Assembly (NCBI GenBank): GCA_965658745.1
Contig: CBFHTK010000005.1
Span: 155,562 to 219,561 of the forward strand
From: JAHDFB01 sp965658745
GTDB taxonomy: Bacteria; Bacteroidota; Bacteroidia; Chitinophagales; Saprospiraceae
Direction of reading: 5' to 3'
DNA length: 64,000 nucleotides
The first letter of the stretch is position 1, and every line of letters begins with the position of its first letter. Made by a program: the position numbers and the translations under genes. Positions 54,301 through 60,250 of this stretch are shown here, piece after piece. The notes under the pieces were generated by a model, which did no database searches, had not been told where the DNA came from, and saw nothing but the letters and a program-made list of their open reading frames with translations.

Positions 54301-55115
54301 GCCCAGAATTGGCGATTAATATAGCCATTGAGATTGCAATTCCACTCACTTACCAAATCAACATCGAGAATCCACTATGCACAGACGAGCTAGGATCAAT
54401 CAATATCGATTTTGGAAATCAAGATAATCTGGTTACCAGTGTTTTAATTGAGGGTGACGAACTCAATTTTCCTTACGATCTAGATTTAGATCCGGGTACA
54501 TATCAAATTGAATTATTGGACCTCAACGGCTGTTCATATCAGGATTTAATCGCCATAGAGTCACCGGTGGATCTTGAGCTTAGTTTAGAAGCAACATCAG
54601 ACCCTTCAGATGACAACAACTATACAGTAATTGCTGATGCAATTGGAAACACCGATGGTCTTAGTTACCAATGGTTCGTCAATGGTCAGTTGGTCAGCCC
54701 AACGGATGAACTTTTGACTGTCGTCATCACAGAAAATACAATAATTAGTCTTTTTGCTAGTAATAGCGATGGTTGCACAGCAGAAGCCGAAGTTAATTTG
54801 ATTCATCGATTTGAAGAAAGTCTAGATATCATTCTTCCAAATATGCTAGTGCCTAACAGCCTCTCTGGGAACGATCTGTTTGTGATACCACCTTACAAGG
54901 CTATTGCAGAAGTGAGTTCCTTTAGGATATATGATCGCTGGGGAAACCGTGTTTTCTCAGCGCAAAATTATGACCCTCGTATAGATATAGTTGGTTGGGA
55001 TGGATCCCAAAATGGCCGACCTTGTGTTCAAGGAGTTTATGGCTATTTCATTGAGTACATTGACAGCGATGGGAATACAAAAACCCTCATCGGAAATATA
55101 ACCCTGATTCGATAG
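48324..55115 (+). CDS. Giant T9SS-secreted surface protein with P-domain and internal repeats
   Basis: 2263 residues from the ATG at 48324. In order: signal peptide (about 1-23); a proprotein-convertase P-like domain (about 40-195, containing GTVDGDWQLWIEDQW); PKD-like units, with two tandem copies starting near 49566 and 50070; four divergent repeats with cores at 50796-51120, 51618-51941, 52410-52740 and 53220-53546, each opening with a CxC pair and holding TYY(I/V)S and DPCL-VSIG-PV-W blocks; then further Ig-like parts. The end (from about 54830) is a gliding-motility/T9SS type B sorting domain (FRIYDRWGNRVF, GWDGSQNGRPCVQGVYGYFIEY). It is probably exported to the surface or released as an adhesin or matrix protein. 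Confidence 0.88.
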   Translation: MIAKRIAILLLMIFGYQLLCFSQCGCTNCPLPTDDSGIVTSTINISGSSNSVLGTNGQYLKSVHLSIESLEIGEFEIRLYAPSGDFVTLSTSNNPGNTPTFFFDICFVSCDQTALPDDGFIDFFDSSAPYLPNVNYTGSYYPVQSLGPPYNSLGCLETLTGTVDGDWQLWIEDQWPTGITSNATILDWSLEFADNTGTNCTNNNCNVGAPVCNLSNYQLVVPPPQVFCEGEGILDFSINPTFIGGPPEPQLYGYKFYVVNADNNIILEITDEAPDMTAYPAGDYEVCIVQYLLTDEDLLPIVGESYGSIFVDIANGVYCAFISCSVVGILPNDPTPIISWPTTLCAGQLYDFPIENFDPTATYLLSISSGSFGQFTFDDDTGVISLLPNSGPISICVEIQNDCDNVPNCASIPVVVGNEQPILDSPFGVCLNTSFQVDVLNDPLAETYTWTISGPGVIDIDNNNSIDASSTGVGTITICAVASSSNCGTSPEECVDIIVSDPTPPTIFADPVYCIPTGFLVGNANGGASSTVYTQLSGPGTITFYNPNVVTTEFTVDLPGTYTIQLTKTVNGCEVSTTATFEVVEGLVEPILNAPTEVCFDESFIVSDTNTPPAQQYNWTVSGPGTISENNNSSVEITPSTAGLIEVCATTSSTECGNSTEICVTIDVLDPAAPEIAAASPVCIPGDFVIGTPNNNTNPLNWQQVSGPGTFVFNAPTQASTAYSVDLPGIYVIEFSEDNNGCIRTTSQVIEVLPELEVTGEVNCVGNQFQVSLTFLNGLAPYAVFNNPVSSNTYTSELYPSGSAVLFTYTDANGCEGQFFVQEFCTCITDAGTMDQTLIEFCDITQVAQGIDNNDSTFDSNDVGIYILHTSPTNSLGTVLQESNSGLFSFAPPMVLGETYYISYVVGDPLNGSVDLNDPCLSVSIGQPVIWQEEISAEIQITEDLDECDNQLTVTALLSQSSISNLLNNWTIISSPPGATAVFSTPNQLSTDVVFDTPGDYVVEYIGTGNSCSFTAEIEVTIYEPLEISEPMIECSPDGSTYQVTVTINQGNEPYTINGMSISGNTFISSSIPSGSPYSFVIADNSPCPSETIQGTFNCDCTSDSGLMLDAIIELCAPEQAIAQHNNDEFLDSNDDFLFVLHDNPGYSLGNIIAENQTGIFDFPTDITLGQTYYISFVVGNALGTGIDYDDPCLSVSIGQPVIWYQTPAATISSDLESCEGIFDVVIENALESTIVWTILNAPAGSSPQLNTSIPEEIQLTADIPGQYTLQSTLINGICEQVLTVNLIFNESIIVEEIEEICDGLVYEVSFTIQGGSGPFEIDGEQISGNNFVSESIASGDNYSFEVIDNNGCTTVVTGARNCDCESNAGIMSNALVSVCDTSQAITVNFPTDTFLESNDVGRFFLHDGENDILGNVFTQNTTGIFNYQEPLVPGVTYYVSYVIGDEIAGGNINLNDPCLDVSVGTPVQWNLPLQSQLIGEISTCEKNLMIPNSDIIGNSDTIVWSLLENPVNSSLEIEYSKDAVNFEFDSTGTYIFEYTFTNLSCEYKDTLQIEILPEIELEDVQIICSPDNSTYEVSFVVVGGEGPYLVNGVELADNFFSSGPIAAGDEYSWFVDDFGVCSSISLQGVQDCSCPNSAGHLSDIAIELCEGENLNINYESVPLNIDEYQDFLVLHDGTSSTLGQTLQVIENQELFFDIDIPLNQQLWITPISAPLLSDGQIDFFDPCLQIGISTPVTWESNTLLNMETDNQLLCEGDFITITLQFIGQQYPILAELQGPGISEIIQFNSGAPMNIVVVAESSGFFTLNPIDINCLDASSILSIEVEVEDCSCISYTFNPVDSICVTEASIDLSTWINETTNGNWDIINSTSSIPPSLNSSDNLDISEVTTGSTTLSFESSDPESCDSTYLFEIYLESSYDAEVDISYQLYCHDEVQNIQLIDFITGALPPGYWTEEFENQVSQLASSEINLQFKEPGLYNYSYVSEQPNILCPELAINIAIEIAIPLTYQINIENPLCTDELGSINIDFGNQDNLVTSVLIEGDELNFPYDLDLDPGTYQIELLDLNGCSYQDLIAIESPVDLELSLEATSDPSDDNNYTVIADAIGNTDGLSYQWFVNGQLVSPTDELLTVVITENTIISLFASNSDGCTAEAEVNLIHRFEESLDIILPNMLVPNSLSGNDLFVIPPYKAIAEVSSFRIYDRWGNRVFSAQNYDPRIDIVGWDGSQNGRPCVQGVYGYFIEYIDSDGNTKTLIGNITLIR
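50796..53546 (+). repeat. Four protein-coding repeats of about 264-274 residues
   Basis: Repeat cores begin at 50796, 51618, 52410 and 53220 (spacing 822, 792 and 810 bases). The DNA is diverged but the protein motifs persist: CxC, IELC or similar, DSND, a hydrophobic-LH motif, TYY(I/V)S(Y/F)V(V/I)G and DPCL.VS.G.PV.W. The fourth copy is the most degenerate. They are not identical enough for easy recombination. Confidence 0.75.
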
Positions 55116-55137
55116 TTTTATTATACCGATCAATCTA

Positions 55138-55347
55138 ATGGCATGTCACAATGCACTTGCAAGTGGTGTAAATCTCACAGGATACTTTGCTTGGTCGTTA
55201 ATGGATAACTTTGAATGGGCCTCTGGCTTTTCTAAAAGATTCGGATTGTATCATGTTGATTTTGAAACCCTGGAAAGAACTCCAAAAGCCTCGGCTAAAT
55301 GGTATCAAAAAATAATTCAAAACGGTATTCCTAATGTAAATACCTAG
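55138..55347 (+). pseudogene. C-terminal stub of a GH1 beta-glucosidase
   Basis: Only about 69 codons remain. GVNLTGYFAWSLMDNFEWASG (with the conserved WSLMDNFEW) and RFGLYHVDFETLERTPKASAKWYQKII are the last conserved block of family 1 glycosidases, normally about 450 residues. Both catalytic glutamates lie upstream of this block in intact enzymes and are missing. Similarity seems to begin at CHNALASGVN, right after 55138. The fragment abuts the giant surface protein gene, whose stop is 23 bases upstream. Confidence 0.8.
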
Positions 55348-55365
55348 CTGAGCACGACTCAGTAA

Positions 55366-55404
55366 AACAAAAAAAACGCCTACTCTTTTAGCAAAGAGCA
55401 GGCG
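55366..55404 (-). terminator. Intrinsic terminator of the htrA gene
   Basis: On the minus strand CGCCTGCTCTTT (55404-55393) pairs with AAAGAGTAGGCG (55388-55377) with one mismatch, a four-base loop and a following T-tract (55376-55369). Confidence 0.8.
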
Positions 55405-55489
55405 CATCAAAACAAAACGAAAAACCAACTTTATCTTTTCATTATTAACGCTTTGTACAAGTATTTAGTTCGTACGAGTAGCATTTTTT

Positions 55490-56665
55490 TTATAATGATT
55501 TTCTTAATCGAACTCTCATTACCATAATGTCTCCTTTTCGATTTACAGTCACATTTAATTCATCTCCTACTTTTCCAAATTTCAAAGATTCTTTTAAGTC
55601 TTCGAAGCTTTGAATATCTGTCGCATTTACTCTCGTAACGACATCCCCTGGTAAGATGCCTCCAAACTCTGCCGCGCTGCCACTGACAACTTCCATTACG
55701 TAAAAACCCCGATCTGTAGGTAAATTATATACTTCAACAAGCTCTTCGTCTATATCATATCCTGATACTCCTAAACTTGCTCTCTCAATATTTCCATTTT
55801 CAATGATATCGAAAACAATCTCTTTCGCTAGGTTGCTAGGAATCGCAAATGAATACCCTGCGTAAGTTCCAGTTGGGGTTGCAATTGCTGTATTAATTCC
55901 TATTAGATTTCCGTCTGTATTGACTAGTGCACCTCCACTATTACCAGGATTAATGGCAGCATCAGTCTGAATAAATTCCTCAATAGCTTTATCTTCCTTT
56001 ATGATATTAATATCTCGGCCTTTAGCAGAAACGATACCGGCAGTAACAGTGCTTGTCAAATAATCAAAAGGATTCCCTACGGCTAAAACCCACTCTCCAA
56101 CTCTCACTAAATCCGAATCTGCGAATTCAACCGTAGGGAAATTTTCACCTTCAATCTTTATTACTGCTAAGTCTGTACTAGGATCTGTTCCTATCTTGAC
56201 TGCCTTATATTCCTTCTTATCTGATAATGTAACAATTATCTCATCGGCGAATTCTACCACGTGATTGTTTGTTACAATATATCCATCATTGCTGATGATA
56301 ACCCCTGAACCAGAGCCTTTTTGTCTAAAGAATTGAGATCTTCCTCCTCCAAAAAAATCATCGAGTCCGAAAAACTCAAATCCCTCAAATCCTCTATATT
56401 GATTTCTTCTCTCTTGTAGTCTTTGTGAAGCCATTGCTTCACTCTCTTGCGCAGTAATATGCACAACTGCAGGAGTTGACTTTTCGGCAGCAGTTACAAA
56501 TGATGAAGGCGCAGTTGGTGCCATATTGAAATTTGCAACTGGTGTAAGCTTCATTTCAGGTTGAGGTACAAGCGCTTCTTGATCATTCTGCATGATTTGA
56601 TTACCTCCTACAACAACCAATCCACCCAAAACACCGGCGGCTAAAATAGATATCCATTGTTTCAT
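55490..56665 (-). CDS. HtrA/DegP-like serine protease, single PDZ
   Basis: 391 residues: membrane or signal segment (about 5-22), a linker, a trypsin-like domain (about 60-280) and one PDZ domain (about 290-388). The catalytic triad is visible: His in VTNNHVVEF, Asp in STDLAVIKI and Ser in INPGNSGGALV. Two-PDZ DegP has a second domain that is absent here, so this is closer to DegS or single-PDZ DegQ types. It degrades or refolds damaged envelope proteins. Its terminator lies at 55366-55404. Confidence 0.92.
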   Translation of the reverse strand: MKQWISILAAGVLGGLVVVGGNQIMQNDQEALVPQPEMKLTPVANFNMAPTAPSSFVTAAEKSTPAVVHITAQESEAMASQRLQERRNQYRGFEGFEFFGLDDFFGGGRSQFFRQKGSGSGVIISNDGYIVTNNHVVEFADEIIVTLSDKKEYKAVKIGTDPSTDLAVIKIEGENFPTVEFADSDLVRVGEWVLAVGNPFDYLTSTVTAGIVSAKGRDINIIKEDKAIEEFIQTDAAINPGNSGGALVNTDGNLIGINTAIATPTGTYAGYSFAIPSNLAKEIVFDIIENGNIERASLGVSGYDIDEELVEVYNLPTDRGFYVMEVVSGSAAEFGGILPGDVVTRVNATDIQSFEDLKESLKFGKVGDELNVTVNRKGDIMVMRVRLRKSL

Positions 56666-56825
56666 AGTCTTAGAGATTTTTTGTAGTTATTGAATTTTCC
56701 AATCGTACGTTTTTAACGCCATGTTTTTCATTCTTGTTTTTTGTGAAATCATTTTAACGAAACCTTAACCGCCGATCAAATTCAACTTTTATTCCTGATC
56801 GAAGTCAGCAAAGGTGAACCTTAGC

Positions 56826-56845
56826 TATTAGAATATGTTCTAATA
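56826..56845. promoter_or_regulatory. 20-bp palindrome at the queD promoter
   Basis: TATTAGAA and TTCTAATA form perfect 8-bp arms around TATG, ending one base before the -7 box at 56847. A bound regulator would block the promoter. The regulator is unknown. Confidence 0.55.
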
Positions 56846-56846
56846 A

Positions 56847-56854
56847 TAAATTTG
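56847..56854 (+). promoter_or_regulatory. -7 promoter box of queD (leaderless or near-leaderless mRNA)
   Basis: TAAATTTG, an exact TAnnTTTG match, six bases before the ATG at 56861. Confidence 0.5.
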
Positions 56855-56860
56855 AGAACT

Positions 56861-57271
56861 ATGAAAGTCGCCGTTTTTAGAAAAGCTCACTTTAATGCTG
56901 CACACCGCTTACATGTGGAAGGTTGGAGTGATGAGCAAAATCGAGAAGAATTTGGTAAGTGCAATAATCCTCACTATCATGGACACAACTATGCGATGGA
57001 CATCAAAGTTGTTGGGGAAGTTGACCCGATCACGGGTTACGTGATTGATATGAAATACCTAAAGGACATCATTAAAGAAAAAGTAGAGGACAAGCTAGAT
57101 CATAAAAATCTAAATATTGAAGTGCCTGAATTTAAGACCGTAAATCCTTCATGTGAAAACATCTGTATTCTAATCCATACAATTCTGCAAGAAGCTTTAG
57201 GAAAAAAATATGAAGTCATAGTTCGTCTTTACGAAACACCAAGAAACTACTGCGAATATCCAGCTTCCTAA
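56861..57271 (+). CDS. queD: 6-pyruvoyltetrahydropterin synthase / QueD family
   Basis: 136 residues from the ATG at 56861; a TTG at 56852 overlaps the promoter box. The zinc histidines are in FNAAHRL (about 11-17) and the YHGHNY motif (about 42-47), the catalytic cysteine is in FGKCNNPHYHGH, and the glutamate is near the end (RLYETPRNYCEY). It converts dihydroneopterin triphosphate to 6-carboxytetrahydropterin for queuosine, or to pyruvoyl-tetrahydropterin. A pterin carbinolamine dehydratase gene 1.7 kb downstream hints at pterin metabolism. It is the first gene of a rightward cluster. Confidence 0.88.
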   Translation: MKVAVFRKAHFNAAHRLHVEGWSDEQNREEFGKCNNPHYHGHNYAMDIKVVGEVDPITGYVIDMKYLKDIIKEKVEDKLDHKNLNIEVPEFKTVNPSCENICILIHTILQEALGKKYEVIVRLYETPRNYCEYPAS

Positions 57272-57337
57272 ACTTAGCCCTACTTTTCTGGTCAAATGTC
57301 TTAATTTCGCAACTCAAGTTTATAAAATACACACTTG

Positions 57338-58975
57338 ATGAAAATAACTGTTGCACAATTAAACTACCACATAGGTAATTTTGAAGGTAATCTCGATAAA
57401 ATGCTACATGCAGTGGAGAAAGCGAAGAAAGACAATAGCGATATTGTGTGTTTTGCTGAACTTGCAACTTGTGGATATCCTCCTAGAGATTTCTTGGAGT
57501 TTCCAGATTTTATAAATAGATCTAACGCTTGTATTGAGAGCCTGAAACAGGTGTCACATGATATTGCGATAGTAGTTGGAGCACCATCTATTAATCCAGA
57601 GCCAGAGGGGAAAGACTTATTCAACTCAGCATACTTCCTTTACGGTGGCGAAATACTAGCTATTCAGCATAAGAGTTTGTTACCAACGTACGATATTTTT
57701 GATGAATATCGGTACTTCGAACCTTGTCGACAATACGAAACTTTTGAGTTTAAAGGTAAGCGGATAGCGATGACCGTATGTGAAGACATTTGGAATATTG
57801 GCAATGAAAATCCCTTGTATGACATTTGCCCAATGGACGAATTAATCAAGCAGGGTCCTGACTTTATGATCAACGTTTCGGCGAGTCCATTTACCTATGA
57901 TCATGCAAATAATCGGCTTGATATTCTGAAAGAAAATATCGATCGCTATGAGATTCCGATATTCTATGTAAATCACGTTGGTTCTCAAACGCAGATCATC
58001 TTTGATGGAGGATCTGTGGTGATGTCTCCAAATGGCAAGGTATTCCATGAACTTCCATACTTTACGGAAGAGATAATTACTTATGAATTGGATGAAGTCC
58101 AAAAGGGTGAACAGGAGATCATTCAAGACAAAGACAAAATGCATTTGATTCATGATGCGATTGTCCTGGGATTGCATGATTATTTTGGTAAATTGGGTTT
58201 TTCTAAGGCTATCTTAGGATTATCTGGAGGTATTGACTCCGCAGTTACAGCTGTCTTGGCTGCTCGGGCTCTTGGGCCCGAAAATGTCCGAGCTGTTCTT
58301 ATGCCGTCACAGTTTTCATCACAACACTCGATTGATGACGCGGTTGCTTTAGCAGAGAATCTTGGAATTCGATATGATATAGTTCCCATTCAAAAACCCT
58401 ATGAAGCTTTCTATGGCCTACTTGAATCACTATTCGAGGGAAAACCGTTTAATGTTGCGGAAGAAAATATTCAAGCTCGTTCCCGTGGATTAATTCTTAT
58501 GGCTCTTTCTAACAAACATGGTAACATACTTTTAAACACGACCAATAAGAGTGAGATGGCAGTTGGTTATGGAACACTCTATGGTGATCTAGCAGGTGGC
58601 CTATCAGTTATTGCCGATGTTTACAAAACAGATGTTTTTAGATTAGCGTGGTATATGAATAAAGACGGTGAAGTAATACCAGAAAACACAATTACGAAAC
58701 CACCATCTGCAGAACTAAGGTACGATCAAAAGGATTCTGATAGTTTGCCAGATTATGATATTCTTGATGAGATTTTATACGAGTACATTGAGAATCGAAA
58801 AGGACCAAAAGCAATTATCAAAATGGGCCATGACGAAGCATTAGTGAGAAGGATTCTACGACTAGTAAATATCAATGAATTTAAGCGTTATCAAACAGCC
58901 CCAGTACTGCGTGTAAGTAATAAGGCTTTTGGTATGGGAAGAAGAATGCCAATAGTTGCAAAGTATTTGAACTAG
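57338..58975 (+). CDS. nadE: Glutamine-dependent NAD+ synthetase
   Basis: 545 residues from the ATG at 57338; TTG at 57335 is one codon earlier. An N-terminal nitrilase-like glutaminase domain (about 1-260) carries Glu about 41 in CFAELATCGYPPRD, a lysine in AIQHKSLLPTYDIFDE and Cys in MTVCEDIW. The C-terminal NAD synthetase domain carries GLSGGIDSAVTAVLAARALG (ATP pyrophosphatase loop) and LLNTTNKSEMAVGYGTLYGDLAGG. It makes NAD+ from nicotinic acid adenine dinucleotide with glutamine as ammonia source. Order and length match the two-domain enzyme. Confidence 0.95.
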   Translation: MKITVAQLNYHIGNFEGNLDKMLHAVEKAKKDNSDIVCFAELATCGYPPRDFLEFPDFINRSNACIESLKQVSHDIAIVVGAPSINPEPEGKDLFNSAYFLYGGEILAIQHKSLLPTYDIFDEYRYFEPCRQYETFEFKGKRIAMTVCEDIWNIGNENPLYDICPMDELIKQGPDFMINVSASPFTYDHANNRLDILKENIDRYEIPIFYVNHVGSQTQIIFDGGSVVMSPNGKVFHELPYFTEEIITYELDEVQKGEQEIIQDKDKMHLIHDAIVLGLHDYFGKLGFSKAILGLSGGIDSAVTAVLAARALGPENVRAVLMPSQFSSQHSIDDAVALAENLGIRYDIVPIQKPYEAFYGLLESLFEGKPFNVAEENIQARSRGLILMALSNKHGNILLNTTNKSEMAVGYGTLYGDLAGGLSVIADVYKTDVFRLAWYMNKDGEVIPENTITKPPSAELRYDQKDSDSLPDYDILDEILYEYIENRKGPKAIIKMGHDEALVRRILRLVNINEFKRYQTAPVLRVSNKAFGMGRRMPIVAKYLN

Positions 58976-59010
58976 GTAGCTAAGAAATTAATTAATATAA
59001 AAAAAGAAAG

Positions 59011-59262
59011 ATGGAAAATTGGAAAGAGGAAGATAATAAGCTTAAAGCAACTTTTGATTTTGAAAACTTTATACAAGCCTTCAGTTTTATGACTCAAGTG
59101 GCTATTCATGCCGAAAAGCAGAATCATCATCCTTGGTGGAGCAATGACTACAACACAGTAAACATTGAGTTGTCAACTCATGACGCAGGAGATATAGTTA
59201 CTGAAAAGGACCATAAATTAGCCAAGGAAATTTCCAAATTATACAAAAACCACAAGGCCTAA
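59011..59262 (+). CDS. Pterin-4a-carbinolamine dehydratase
   Basis: 83 residues, slightly short for the PCD/DCoH family. The active-site histidines are in EKQNHHPWWSNDYNTVNIELSTHDAG, which matches the family block (E/D)K-x2-HHP-x5-Y-x-V-x5-TH. It dehydrates 4a-hydroxytetrahydropterin so that it can be recycled. No aromatic amino acid hydroxylase lies in the window. Its stop overlaps the rsgA start by one base (TAATG), so rsgA is translationally coupled to it. Confidence 0.88.
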   Translation: MENWKEEDNKLKATFDFENFIQAFSFMTQVAIHAEKQNHHPWWSNDYNTVNIELSTHDAGDIVTEKDHKLAKEISKLYKNHKA

Positions 59263-60206
59263 TGCCAAAGGCAGTCGTCATAAAATCTACGGGAAGCTGG
59301 TATATCTTAAGAACTGAAAATGGAGATACTTACCAAGCTCGGATTCTAGGAAAATTTCGCCTGAATGGTCAGAAATTGACCAATCCAGTTGCAGTTGGAG
59401 ACGAAGTTGACTACGTGATGGAAGAGGATAACAAAGCGATGATTCAAAAGATCCATCCTAGGAAAAACTATGTCGTCCGACAATCTCCAAGAAAAAGACA
59501 TTTTTTACATCTGCTAGCTTCTAACATTGATCATGCAATAGTGATAGTAACAATCGTTGAACCGATGTTAAAACAAGGTTTTATCGATAGATTTCTAATG
59601 ATGACTGAACCTCACAATATACCCGTTACAATCGTCTTCAACAAGAAAGATTTGTACGATGAGGAAGCCTTGAATATTTATGAATACTTGAGCTCGATTT
59701 ACAAAAGTGTTGGATATGAGACCTTACTAATATCAGCAGATACTGGTGAAAATATAGATAAATTACGAGCGGCTTTGGAAGGGAAGACGACTTTAATGAG
59801 CGGACAGTCGGGAGTTGGTAAATCAACCATTATCAATACCTTAATGGGTGGAGATCTACTTGTAACAGATGAACTCTCTTATTCTTCAGGTAAAGGTCAA
59901 CACACTACGACTTTTGCAGAAATGTATACTCTTGAAAAAGGCAGTTATATCATAGATACACCAGGTATCAAATCGCTTTCTTTCAACAATTACGAAGTCA
60001 TGGACATAGCTCACAACTTCAAAGAGCTATTCCGAAAATCATCAGAGTGCAAATACTCCGATTGTACACACCGAAACGAGCCAAAGTGTGCAGTTAAAGA
60101 TGCACTAGAAACAGATGAGATTAGCGAACTAAGATATTACAACTATCTTGCTTTAGTAGAAGAAGCGGAAGATCAAAATTACTGGGAACGCTTAAAGGAC
60201 ATGTAA
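59262..60206 (+). CDS. rsgA: Ribosome small subunit-dependent GTPase A
   Basis: 314 residues with the circularly permuted GTPase order: an OB-fold N-terminus (about 1-70), G4 NKKD (about 127-130), then G1 SGQSGVGKSTIIN (about 186-198), switch-like GKGQHTTTF and G3 DTPG (about 232-235). The C-terminal zinc finger is CKYSDCTHRNEPKC (C-x4-C-x-H-x5-C). It assists late maturation of the 30S subunit. It starts one base into the stop of the carbinolamine dehydratase gene. Confidence 0.95.
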   Translation: MPKAVVIKSTGSWYILRTENGDTYQARILGKFRLNGQKLTNPVAVGDEVDYVMEEDNKAMIQKIHPRKNYVVRQSPRKRHFLHLLASNIDHAIVIVTIVEPMLKQGFIDRFLMMTEPHNIPVTIVFNKKDLYDEEALNIYEYLSSIYKSVGYETLLISADTGENIDKLRAALEGKTTLMSGQSGVGKSTIINTLMGGDLLVTDELSYSSGKGQHTTTFAEMYTLEKGSYIIDTPGIKSLSFNNYEVMDIAHNFKELFRKSSECKYSDCTHRNEPKCAVKDALETDEISELRYYNYLALVEEAEDQNYWERLKDM

Positions 60207-60250
60207 TCGAATTAGCCATTCAGATCTGCATATCTAACTAAATTTACATT

